A stretch of 12,310 nucleotides of DNA from Cymbomonas tetramitiformis (taxonomy: Eukaryota > Chlorophyta > Pyramimonadophyceae > Pyramimonadales > Pyramimonadaceae), in assembly GCA_001247695.2 (NCBI GenBank), contig LGRX02030379.1:1-12310 (forward strand). Reading direction: 5' to 3'. Within the stretch, counting starts at the first letter, position 1. Each line of letters begins with the position of its first letter. The notes under the pieces are model-generated. The model was not told where the DNA came from. It saw only the letters and a program-made list of their open reading frames with translations, and did not search any database. Shown here piece by piece: positions 1 to 9,300 of this stretch. A program made the position numbers and the translations under genes.

Positions 1-396
1 CTGAGTGGCCCGCGCGAGGCCGGAGGTGGAGGTGAGGAGGCTCCTGAGTGGCCCGCGCGAGGCCGGAGGTGGAGGGGAGGAGGCTCCTGAGTGGCCCGCG
101 CGAGGCCGGAGGTGGAGGTGAGGAGGCTCCTGATTGGCCCGCGCGAGGCCGGAGGTGGAGGTGAGGAGTCTCCTGATTGGCCCGCGCGAGGCCGGAGGTG
201 GAGGTGAGGAGGCTCCTGAGTGGCCCGCGCGAGGCCGGAGGTGGAGGTGGGAGGCTCCCGGAGTGACCCGCGCGAGGCCGGAGGTGGAGTGTGTGGAGTG
301 TTTCCTGAGTGGCCCACGCGAGGCCGGAGGTGGAGGTGTGGAGGCTCCTGAGTGGCCCGCGCGAGGCCGGAGGTGGAGGTGTGGAGGCTCCTGAGT
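1..396. repeat. 43-bp GC-rich minisatellite, about 9 copies, cut by window start
   Basis: The word CTGAGTGGCC or CTGATTGGCC recurs at 1, 44, 87, 130, 173 and 216, an exact 43-bp period, then continues with small indels and substitutions to about 396. Each unit has a GGCCCGCGCGAGGCCGG core followed by a GGAGGTGGAGG-type purine stretch. The array starts before the window. An open frame crosses it, but 43 is not a multiple of 3, so successive copies are read in different frames and coding is unlikely. Confidence 0.95.
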
Positions 397-1104
397 GTTG
401 TCGGGGTCCCAGCATACCTCATCCAAGAGGTCCTTTGTCTTCTTAAGCGCGATTTCTCCGCTCTTCCCTCCAAGATTGGTCTCGAGCCCACTCAGCTGAA
501 AAAGGAGCACGCTTGAGGTTAGCAGGGAGGGAGAGAGCCGGAGCTGCGAGGTGCCTTGTAACTGAAAACGAAAGTCTCCCCTTGTCTGCGCAAGTATGAT
601 TTCTCAAAGTATGCGAAGTCTTATTAAGATCACAGGGCGGCAAAGATACAAAGAGTGGGTGCACAGGAAAGCCTTTCGGCGGGGGTCACCGCAGATCGAA
701 GTTGTTCGATACATTGTAGATAGGAATCGAAGTCTCCCCGTGGCCCCTCCTTTATTCGTGTATCAAGCTGGGAAAGCCAGATCACCGGTAAACAACTCCA
801 TCAGCACGACCGATGGGACTAGTAGGGACACAAGAGATTGCCAAGACTTGTTTCTAAGTGCAGCATGGAGCGAGTCGCACTTGCAAACATGTCCTGGGCC
901 ATGGTTTGAGTGGTCAGTCCGACTGCGTCAAGTTTTCACAGCGTATCAAGTCCTGCTGGAGCCTGGCGAACCAAGCGCCTCACACGAAAATACGTTGTGC
1001 CTTCTTATCCAACCAGACCTGGCAGGTTTTGAGGCGTGATGCAAACTACAATAGTTTTTCATACAGCCTAATGGGATGAGGCTTTGAGAGAGATGGGACT
1101 TTGG
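397..1104. other. No supported gene; probable 3' flank of the minus-strand gene at 1105-1936
   Basis: A 147-codon plus-strand open frame crosses this stretch (596-1039), but it lacks recognisable domains, flanking splice signals and amino-acid composition bias. On the minus strand the stretch lies just past the stop codon of the 1105-1936 gene, so part of it may be 3' UTR. I saw no clear AATAAA on that strand. Confidence 0.4.
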
Positions 1105-1936
1105 CTACGGTAATTCAAGCAACAGCACCTGTCTGTAGACGTCAAATTTGTCCAGCATGTCTCGCACGCAGCTTAGCGTCAGGTTTAAGTTATCTTGCGC
1201 ACGGCTTAAGGACTGCAAGGATACACGGAGCGACCATGATCTTGAGGCGTTCGCAGGCATACCGAATATCATACTGTTAAATCGTGTTGCTCTATAACTA
1301 TGGCAGAATTGCAGGATATCCAGAAAACTGAGACAGTCGGAGCGCTGAAGTCTTAAAGAACACGCCTTAACGCTGGAGGGCGTAACAGCATGTTGCTTTG
1401 CTTACTTGTGTCGCAACGTCACCTGAACGCGGCTTTGAATTGGCAGCAAAGTTTTCTCCAACGCTGCTGTCCGTTCGTCGAACTTGTCGAGTACCGTTGA
1501 TAACTCATCAGTAATTTCCTGTATGTAGAACCATTCCAATATTTGCGCTCCAAGACTACTCCACAGCCGCTCCAGGTCGGCCAACACAAACCCTATTTTT
1601 CCCCTACAAAGCTCAAACTGAAAGTTTGGAGGGGAAAACAGCTGTGATGGGGCTTTCACTGCGCAAAAGAGCATGTTTAAAAAAAAAGAGTGCTAGCTCC
1701 CACGTGCCGTCATCCTGCTCTGATATCAAAAGATTGTGTTCGTGGCTTCGCAGCTGTCAGGCCATCTAAACGCAGGTATTGAGGCATGTCACCTGGCTCC
1801 GAGCTAGACTCGATCTCAATAAATCTGCCCTTGCGCAAAGGTTAGCAGTCTGCGCCTTATACGACATCCTGGAGGGTATGTTAAGGTTTAGCCTCCAGCA
1901 GTATTTCTCAGGGATGAGATCCAACACGTCATAGAC
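1105..1936 (-). CDS. Three 3'-terminal exons of an unrecognised helical/coiled-coil protein
   Basis: Three exons chain on the minus strand. Exon A, 1936-1793, follows an acceptor at 1937-1940 (CTAC on plus) and ends CAG|gtgac in phase 0. Exon B, 1641-1406, follows CATCACAG and ends AA|gtaagc in phase 2. Exon C, 1327-1105, follows CTGTCTCAG, begins with the single base needed to complete the codon, and stops at TAG 1107-1105. Phases agree across both introns (151 and 78 nt), which is the main support. Exon B encodes a helical stretch including DELSTVLDKFDERTAALEK; exon C ends with a second one including SLQSLSRAQDNLNLTLSC. Hydrophobic heptad spacing suggests coiled coils. I do not recognise the family. 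A gamete nuclear-fusion (GEX1/KAR5-like) protein crossed my mind, but I saw no diagnostic residues. The 5' exons are not identified. These introns lack the palindromic words of the 5860-10266 gene. Confidence 0.5.
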
Positions 1937-2279
1937 CTACATTGTGTGCAAATCAAAAGGGTTGACTATCCCTTTGGAAGACATTAGAGACTCTCAACGA
2001 CATAAACACTTCACCTCCCGTTTAAAATCTCTCTCGTGAAAAGTTCTCGCTCCACTTAATATCAAGCATAGGGCAGACATGCCGAGAAATACATGCTCTC
2101 GCGTCGTTTTTCCCGGCAAAACAACCAAGGGCCATCTTGAAGTTGGTCACAGTTCAACAGTTGAAGAGGACAGATGGAGAGTTTCATGGTTTCAGAGTAA
2201 CGCTTCCACACGACATCGACAGTTGGAGAAGATGTTTTTTGAACTGCGACCATCAACCATGGTGTCATTTTCTATGTTC
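1937..2279. other. Unassigned stretch upstream of the coiled-coil exons
   Basis: It may hold an intron and an upstream exon of the minus-strand gene. Several overlapping frames on both strands are open at 2062-2402, and I could not choose between them. A minus-strand frame at 2062-2268 is cysteine-containing and ends in a stop with no convincing donor. Confidence 0.3.
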
Positions 2280-2285
2280 AATTCT

Positions 2286-2456
2286 GTCCCACCACCCCCC
2301 CCTCCCCACTTGCTTCGAGCACTCAAGTCCCAAGCCCCCCACCCCCGCCCTAGCCGTCAAAAGATAGTCCCAAGTTCCCCCACCCCCATCCTTGCGCAGT
2401 AAATCAAGTCACAAGTCCCCGCCACCTCCCCAAGGTTCCCCCCACCCCCACTACAA
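2286..2456. repeat. C-rich low-complexity tract
   Basis: Repeated CCCCCACC and CCCCCC runs, with near repeats of CAAGTCCCCC-type phrases, give strong strand asymmetry. It is a simple-sequence region; the open frames across it reflect lack of T/A rather than coding. Confidence 0.8.
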
Positions 2457-2516
2457 ACGAATGTCGGACCGCAAGGCTCGAACTTGCGTTTTTTATGGGG
2501 TTGTTGACAAGGAGCG

Positions 2517-2740
2517 GTATCGATATTCGATATTTTCGATACTATCGATTAATCGAAGTATTGCTATCGATCGATACCTTAAAAAACTGTTATCGAAATA
2601 TCAAATATTGATTGATACGCTGACTTGACCTATCGAAATTGATTGATACCTCATAAAACACTTATTGTTATTGATCGATGAGTTTAAAATACAAGTCCAC
2701 CATTGGCAGTTATCGAAATATCGATATATCGATATTGGAA
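2517..2740. repeat. ATCGAT-dense palindromic region
   Basis: Words such as TATCGATA, TCGATA and ATCGAT recur throughout. A perfect 9-bp inverted pair, GGTATCGAT at 2517-2525 and ATCGATACC at 2570-2578, brackets the first cluster. GTTATCGAAATATC-like phrases recur near 2588 and 2709. It could be a simple repeat, the subterminal region of a transposon (the hAT remnant lies just downstream) or a protein-binding array. I cannot tell which. Confidence 0.6.
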
Positions 2741-2878
2741 CCCTGCTACCTGGTACTTTCATTGGCCCGTTTCTTGGGGGTGCAAGAGGCACGTGGCGGA
2801 GTCCTGGACGCTTGAAAATTGGTCAGCGCCAAGCGAAGGTCACGAATTCACCATAAATTCTGCAACCTATTACCTTGA

Positions 2879-3043
2879 AGCCATCAACCTAAGAAGTCAT
2901 GGGTCGTCGCGGTCCTAAATCCGCTTGTAAGCGTGCGCACCACTGCAGGGGTGGAGCGTACATTTTCCAAGGTTGGTCGCATGCACTCAGATTTAAGGAA
3001 GAATCGGACTGAAGGGACCATAGAGCATTCTGATGAGAAGTGA
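2879..3043 (+). pseudogene. hAT-family transposase C-terminal dimerisation-domain remnant
   Basis: The frame opens after a TGA at 2876-2878 and ends at TGA 3041-3043. It encodes a stretch containing TAGVERTFSKVGRMHSDLRK. The (S/A)GVER.FS..G..(H/I)..LR pattern is the hallmark of the C-terminal dimerisation region of hAT transposases (hobo/Ac/Tam3). The rest of the hAT protein, including the RNase-H-like catalytic core and BED finger, was not found upstream in any frame. The remnant has its own stop after about 20 more residues, matching the usual end of the protein. It is probably a truncated element, or the last exon of one whose earlier exons lie outside what I can read. Confidence 0.7.
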
Positions 3044-3068
3044 GATTCTCGGGCTGGTGGGGGATATA
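3031..3068. repeat. 39-bp dispersed direct repeat, copy 1 (hAT 3' end)
   Basis: TGATGAGAAGTGAGATTCT followed by CGGGCTGGTGGGGGATATAT overlaps the last codons and stop of the hAT remnant. A near-identical copy lies at 4914-4952, same orientation. Confidence 0.85.
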
Positions 3069-3092
3069 TATATATAGAGAGAGAGAGAGAGG
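3063..3092. repeat. (TA)n(GA)n compound microsatellite
   Basis: A run of alternating TA is followed directly by a run of alternating GA. Confidence 0.9.
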
Positions 3093-3257
3093 GGCAGGTA
3101 TATATCTATCACAGAATGCACAGTCTACTGGAATATCCCGGTTCACGGGTATCAGGCAGTCCTGGAACCAATATAGATAAACTCGTATAAGAAATAAACC
3201 CTAAGCTAGATATACCCGGAACGGTCACGGAGTCGGAACGGTCTCGGTCCTAGCTAC

Positions 3258-3281
3258 CTGTGACACCTTGATGTGTCACAG
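3258..3281. repeat. 9-bp perfect hairpin inside a larger set of inverted words
   Basis: CTGTGACAC at 3258-3266 pairs with GTGTCACAG at 3273-3281 across a 6-nt loop. A further GTCACAGGT near 3298-3306 can pair with ACCTGTGAC at 3257-3265, and CTAGCTACC/GGCTACCTAGG words flank both. This could be the end of a small mobile element; no function is assigned. Confidence 0.5.
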
Positions 3282-3370
3282 CACGGGCTTACGGATCAGT
3301 CACAGGTCCAGTGTTGGCTACCTAGGAATCTGCCATAGGGGCCTGCACCGGGACTCCCGGTCAGGGCTGC

Positions 3371-3580
3371 CTATACAGATTTCAGCACACCACCCCAACA
3401 CTGTGGGTGGTGACTGACAGGTAAGTCAGAGATGTTGAGATAAGTTAGGGCAGGAGCTAGGGTGACAAACCTAACTGCCAATCCAAATGTGCTATTCTGA
3501 TACACAAATTGGAACCCTCTAGCCGGCACAAGAGCAGAAACATACAGGCACGCAAGTCCTGCTAAACTACTGAAAAGCAT
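3371..3580 (-). other. Hydrophobic open frame next to the decayed region, doubtful
   Basis: A 69-codon frame rich in Leu, Ala and Val with an NST sequon-like site. It follows the 3614-4690 region on the same strand and could be its last exon. No phase-consistent splice pair was found, so this is weak. Confidence 0.2.
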
Positions 3581-3613
3581 TGTGGCAGCAAACCAGATTG
3601 AAGATTGTAGATG

Positions 3614-4690
3614 TCAAAGCAAAGCATAAACCAAATTGAAGATCATGTTGAGGTCAAAGCACATCTCAGTACACCACCAGAGTGGTGCACTGCCACAGCC
3701 ATAAGGAAAGCTACTCGGGGTCAAAGTCCAGAGGAGCACCGTCACCACAATGTCCACGGTGCTGTAGTAGCTTGCAACACTGCTCTCCAGTGGGTCAGGC
3801 GGCCGGTGAACCACCGTCGCAGCACCCCGGGAGTGCAGTACTGCATCCAGAGTGACGGGGTCCAGCTCGGATATAACGGGGTAGATGCATAAGTCTCCCT
3901 TGCACAGCACAGGCTGCGGTGCAGCCCGACCCGATACCTGCACAGAGTCGATGTCATTGGCCGCCGTGTAGGCGGCAGCCCCCACTCCCATGATCGAGAT
4001 CAAAAGAAAGAGAGAGACAAAGTAATGAAACCCCCACGGGCCCGCGTGTGCGGGGAAGCCCCATGGCGGCTTGCCACATCCGTAGGTGCGGGAAGCACCA
4101 CCAGACACGTGGCACAGGCACGTGGGTCGCGGGCTCCGACGCATGATTTGCCGAAACGGCCGGAGCCCGCGGCTTCACGATGAAGCTGCCGTCGGCGAGG
4201 TCCTCGTAGTCGTCCGTGTCGTAACCCGTGAGATCAACCTGCCCGATAGCGGCGTGGTTCACGGTCTGAACGAACCCAACGAATTCACCGTCCGCGTCCG
4301 TTGTGGTGGTTACCCGCGCCGATTGCAGTGGCGCGGGTTTCACATCCTTTCCCTGCGAGACAGGCATAGCAGGGGCCGGCACGGCGGATGCCGATGCCGC
4401 CGCACCACCTGTCGGAACCTGCTCCTCCGGCGTGGTCCCCGCTCCTGCTTCTCCGGCGGGTCCGCACACCAGAGCCGAAGCCTGCTGCTCGATGCCGTCA
4501 GGAGGCGGGAAAGATGCGTGTGTGAAACTTGTGCACCTGGTGATTGGCCGCGGAGTGAACCTCCGCTGCAAGATCGTCGAGCCGTCGGAGAATGTCGTCT
4601 CCTACGGGCTCGACGGAAGCCGACTGCTACTCCACCGAGAAGCCGTAGGCGGACACGTCGATGCCGCCCACCGCTCCCGCACAACGTGAA
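3614..4690 (-). pseudogene. Decayed coding region, unknown family, with membrane segments
   Basis: Protein-like sequence runs along the minus strand in three successive frames. The first block (about 4690-4510) includes GDDILRRLDDLAAEVHSA and has an in-frame TAG near 4633. The second (about 4520-4060) is Ala/Pro-rich, then acidic, with LTGYDTDDYEDLADGSFIV. The third (about 4060-3614) begins with a hydrophobic segment, FHYFVSLFLLISIMGVGAA, followed by a roughly 70-residue loop with cysteines and a second hydrophobic segment, STVDIVVTVLLWTLTP. The order fits one protein: helical start, disordered acidic middle, then two transmembrane spans. The stop and two frame changes indicate decay, undetected introns or sequence errors. 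The family is not recognised. It sits between the two copies of the hAT-end repeat, so it could be cargo or a nested insertion. Confidence 0.45.
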
Positions 4691-4913
4691 TAAGGACACG
4701 AATCTGCTGTTAATTGTAAAGTGGTCGTTGATGAGGAAACTGTGAATCTGTTGTCAAAATGATTAGTCGCGAGAAAAAATCACGACGTGGTGAAGTCCGT
4801 GAAGACGTGGTAGTCGATAAGGTGACGAATCTTTGGTGATCGATACGTTCGGCGAGATGGAAATTAGGAACTCCAAAAAGAAGTGCCGCCAAAAGAAGTG
4901 GTTACCCGTAACC

Positions 4914-4952
4914 TGATGAGAAGTGAGATTCTTGGGCTGGTGGGGATATATA
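4914..4952. repeat. 39-bp dispersed direct repeat, copy 2
   Basis: Same sequence as 3031-3068 with a C/T change and one base missing in the G-run. It is preceded by the small inverted repeat GGTTAC/GTAACC at 4900-4913. No hAT coding sequence lies upstream, so this copy is only a 3' fragment. Confidence 0.85.
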
Positions 4953-4970
4953 TGGCTACTGCCCGACAGG

Positions 4971-5012
4971 CCTTGTGAAAGGACTGGAATCTCGTTCAGT
5001 CCTATCACAAGG
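4971..5012. repeat. Hairpin, 16-bp arms with one mismatch
   Basis: CCTTGTGAAAGGACTG at 4971-4986 pairs with CAGTCCTATCACAAGG at 4997-5012 across a 10-nt loop. It begins 18 bases after the second copy of the hAT-end repeat, so it may belong to the same element's terminus. Confidence 0.75.
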
Positions 5013-5064
5013 ACCGGACGCGCGGGAATTTTTTAACCATCCTCTTGATGCTCCCCCTACGTTT

Positions 5065-5430
5065 CTAGACGGGTTCAATACACGTGTTGAACACGTATTG
5101 GAGGCATATTGGAGGCATATTGAAGACGGTATGCTAATATCTGGACATTCCAATACACGTGTAACATATTGGCCAAACTATTGAACCGCGATCAGCCTGG
5201 ACACAACGAAAATGAGTATGCTAGCATGGGCACCCAAATGGTGTCAGACTCACCCACTAGCACTTGGTATCATCTAAGGAAGGGTCTAGCGTTATGGGGA
5301 CAAGTTTTCACGGCATTTGGACGCGTATCGCAGAAGTCGGTTCTGGGGGGCTTTTTGAATTGGGGCCCCGATGTATTGAAATAAGGCAAAACGATTGGAG
5401 GGGTGTTCAATATGTCTGCAACCGCCTGCA
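5065..5430. repeat. Palindrome-rich flank with CAATACACGTG/CACGTATTG words
   Basis: CAATACACGTGTTGAACACG-type palindromes occur at 5077-5098 and 5150-5170, with a duplicated GGAGGCATATTG-like phrase at 5099-5122. The same vocabulary occurs inside the introns of the 5860-10266 gene. No coding region is supported here. Confidence 0.5.
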
Positions 5431-5446
5431 ACACACGTACTGAACA

Positions 5447-5720
5447 TGTGTTGAACACATGTTGAAACATTCACGCATAAGGAATCGTTCAATACATGTG
5501 CAATATGTCTACAATCAGATGAATCATTCAACACGTTTGCAATATATGTGTTGAACACATATTGAAACATTCCCTCATGCAGAATATCTTTAGTACATGT
5601 GCAATATGTCTACAATCAGATGAATCATTCAACACGTTTGCAATATATGTGTTGAACACATATTGAAACATTCCCTCATGCAGAATATCTTTAGTACATG
5701 TGCAATATGTCTACAATCAG
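5447..5720. repeat. 101-bp tandem repeat, about 2.7 copies
   Basis: CAATATGTCTACAATCAG recurs at 5501, 5602 and 5703, an exact 101-bp spacing. The second and third copies are almost identical and the first is diverged. Each unit carries a central palindrome, ATGTGTTGAACACAT, with 7-9-bp arms around TGA. The array lies downstream (3') of the stop codon of the minus-strand PHD gene. Confidence 0.9.
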
Positions 5721-5859
5721 AGTGAATTATGCAACACATGACTGCATGGGGTAAAGGGGTAAGACCCCCCTGCTGCTCACATATTGCATAATACTTACAA
5801 TATGTCCGCAATACGTATCTGGTATATTACAGGTATATCAAATGTGTACAGAGGCACTA

Positions 5860-6358
5860 CTATGCGTCATCACACTTTCTGCAGTACCACATTCCAGTGG
5901 GGATGTCGGTGAGCCCTGCGCATCGCACGTGCATAGCCTCTTTGCAGCCTGCCCTCTCACACAGAAGGAGCTCGCCACCGACTCTACACTTCCCGCATGT
6001 GTCAAAGTGACCATCACTACCTACGGGCCTATCAACGAGTGCAAGTTTCTCCATATTGCGGTCGCTCGTATCAAGTATCACCGCTGAATCCATGCAGGGG
6101 TGTTTGACTATCACTACTTGCGCTTGGACTTGATTGGCCAGTAGGTAGGGCTCTCGGTTGTCCATAGTGTACTTGGAGGTGTCCCATGGGTTGAAGGTGT
6201 AGTAAGCCTTGGACACCTTGTCCACGCCGAGGATGGAGTTCTTCAGCTTGAAGCTTGCGATCTGAGCTTCCGTGGGCACGGGTAGCCAATCACACTTTAA
6301 AAAAGTGTAGAGCACACCGCCAATGCTAACCCGCAGAATGGCGTTGATGATACCATAC
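5860..6358 (-). CDS. Last exon: DUF4216 core and C4HC3 PHD finger
   Basis: Acceptor GTGCGCAG, TAG stop at 5862-5860. The DUF4216 core (about 6357-6097) reads YGIINAILRV...FLKCDWLPV...EPYLLANQVQAQVVIVKHP, matching the family signature of a short YG.I..I start, F.KCDW, and PF.LA.QA.QV.YV.  A 42-residue PHD finger follows (5997-5872): CGKC, then LLC, AGC, MH, RC, and W-Y-C-R-K-C, giving all eight zinc ligands plus the usual aromatic two residues before the last CxxC pair. The finger ends three residues before the stop. A DUF4216-PHD order is unusual for a transposon protein. Confidence 0.75.
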
Positions 6359-9300
6359 CTGCGCACGAAATGTTCAATGTTTTTGTAATATACGTACAAC
6401 ATATCCTCAATATGTTGGGGACGTATTGCATATATGTTGCAGAGATATACGAAAAGGCAAAGAAGCATGCAAACTGGTGGTTGAGGTCGTACCTGTCCTC
6501 CCACTCGTCATCGGCATCGGCATCATTCTTGGGGAAGGATGCGCGGACGAAACACTGGGTTGTCACTTTCCCTTTGTCCCCGTCTCTAGTGCGATAGAAG
6601 ACACCGCCGATGTTCACCTTGTTGTACTTGGAACACATGGGTTCGGGACCCATCATGAGCGACTTCTCGTAAGCCGTGTATTGACGACCAAGCCATCCTT
6701 CAGGGTCCTCCAATGGACCGAACGCGATCGCGGGCACGCCACCCACCTCTTGTCGGTACCTATTTGCATGTTTAGAGCGCGCGGCATTCTCCCTGTGATG
6801 ACAACATATTCTTAGTATACTTACAATATATGATAAACATACAGAAACAAGTTGACAATATGTTGCAGGTATACTACAGATAGTACATGCGTGCGAGCTT
6901 GCAGGTTGCACCTCCGCCGGAACAGGTCGTACTCAGCATGTTGTTGAAAAAGCTTTCGGTAAGCGGGAATACTCGCTCGCATCCAGCGGGTCAGTTGGTC
7001 AATCTCCAAGGACGTTAGCTCCAATGGCTTGCCCTTGTCCCCGAAGGTAGTGACCACGATGCCGGGAGCGGGGCCCGCCATCAAAGCCCGCGGGACACGG
7101 CCGGCAGTAGCTCTTTCTCGGTTCAAGAGCATGGTCAGCATTCACAATACTTTCCAATTGTGTAGCAATCGCTGCTTTAACGGAGTGGACGGCATCTCCG
7201 TCGTCTTCTTCATCGAACCCCAAATCCTCCCCACCGCCATCCTTGGTCTCACCATCGGCATCCTCGGTCTTAGGCGCATCGCCATCCTCGTCGTCGGGAA
7301 CTCCGGCCTCGCCGCCTTGACTCGACACATCCTTGGCTTCCACGTCCTGTTGTGCGTGTACCACCTCGTCTTCTGCGCTTGTCCTCCCGGCTTCCTCAGC
7401 ATGTTCGCCCTCCTTGTCATCCATCGTGACGTCCACATCCGTATGTCTGTAGGAGAGTTGCAATGCACCTTCAACACGTTGTCAACATATTGCGAATGTG
7501 TTGCCACGCAAGCTTGCCCAATCATTCATGGGAGAGAAAGGGCGTAGAGTACCTTAAGGTTTCGCCGCGGTTGCCACAAACTACAGCATCGATTTCTTCA
7601 GGGTCCGGTGCGGGTGGCTGGATCTGCCCGTGGAGTTTCCGATGTCGTGTGCGGGTGGCCTTGCTCACCACGTTTCCACGTAGGTCAACTCCGTAGCACA
7701 TGGCACAATCACATAGAAACCGCCCTCGCTCCAATGTTACGGTGCCCACATTTCGACGATGCATTGCATGGAGCGAGAGCCAAGGATCGGCTTCGCCCGC
7801 CGTGTCCTTCACCTCACCCATCTCGGTGTCCTTCGCCTCAGCTGGCTCTTCCACCGGAGATCTGCTTCGCCCACCGCAGTATATCTCCCATACATATTCA
7901 ATATACCGGCAACGGTTTCTGATATATTGCAACATATTATATCATGAAAAATCAGTATGCAAGTTGAGGTGCCTAAATATTCGTACATACCTCATGGGCT
8001 CTTCCATCTCGGCAGCCATGGCATCCGTGGTAACTGCAATTAAAGACCAAACTCCAACCGCACGGATCAAATCTGGCCAATCATTTATTGTCGAAACGCT
8101 CCTCCAATGTCGCCCAAGGCACCGAACCTCCCGCACATTGTCTCGTGTAGGATTATCGAGTTGAGAGTCGTCGGGCAGCAGCGAGCCGTATGTAGTCGCC
8201 TTGAAGTTGCCATCGTGTACTAGGTAGACAACAGTTTCCATACGGATCGGTGTCAAAATTGCTTGATGAGCTTCGAAGAAGTCGTAGGCTTCTTCCGCAT
8301 TCGATGGTAGGTTGTCTCCCTCGGGGGTAACGTCAAGTGGAAATTGGTGAGGACTACGTTCCGCGTCAACAGTGACTACATCAATGAATCCAGAATCCCG
8401 AAATAGTACCTGCCGTCGTCTAAACCAGCTGAATTTGCCGCCTCGTGCGCCTCGGGGGGCGCCTCGCCCGCATCTCTGCACAATATCGTCCCAACATGTT
8501 TCCAACATCCCATCAACATGCTGCAACCATCACGATAGCGTGCTGCAGCATAGTTACGGCTAAAGCAAGTAGGCAAGGAAACATGATGAGATGTATCACC
8601 TGGAAAAGCTCTTCGATATGGACGATGAACTAGTCGACATTGAGGATGCCCGCAAGTCAGGCATGCTACTTCCGATGGTCCCATCTAAAGCATGCCCCTC
8701 GTGCGCCTCGTACGCCTCGGGGGGCGCCTCGCCCGCATCTCTGCACAATATCGTCCCAACATGTGTTCAACATCCCATCAACATGCTGCAACCATCACGA
8801 TAGCGTGCTGCAGCACTATTGCAGCGAGCCACGTGAGGAATGGTGGGAGGGAAACCATGCCCCACGAGAGTCCCTTACCTTGCACTCCCGCCGGCTAGTG
8901 GAGGGCTCGTGGGTGCCTCAGCATTGGGCGGCGGGGGAGACTCCTTGCTTTGGGCCTCGTACGCCTCGGGGGGCGCCTCGCCCGCATCTCTGCACAATAT
9001 CGTCCCAACATGTGTTCAGCATCCCATCAACATGCTGCAACCATCACGATAGCGTGCTGCAGCACTATTGCAGCGAGCCACGTGAGGAATGGTGGGAGGG
9101 AAACCATGCCCCACGAGAGTCCCTTACCTTGCACTCCCACCGGCTAGTGGAGGGCTCGTGGGTGCCTCAGCATTGGGCGGCGGGGGAGACTCCTTGCTTT
9201 GGGCCTCGTACGCCTCGGGGGGCGCCTCGCCCGCATCTCTGCACAATATCGTCCCAACATGTGTTCAGCATCCCATCAACATGCTGCAACTATCACGATA

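Noticed and set aside
134..394. Open reading frame in the minisatellite
   Set aside because: Period 43 shifts frame each copy; the repeat-like protein is a by-product of base composition.
596..1039. 147-codon plus-strand open frame
   Set aside because: No domain, splice signal or recognisable segment; it lies antisense to the probable 3' flank of the coiled-coil gene.
2062..2402. Overlapping open frames on both strands, one cysteine-containing on minus
   Set aside because: Several frames are open at once and none joins neighbouring exons in phase.
6097..6792. BAH domain next to the PHD finger
   Set aside because: A BAH-PHD pairing was tempting, but the KCDW and LANQVQAQV features fit DUF4216 better.
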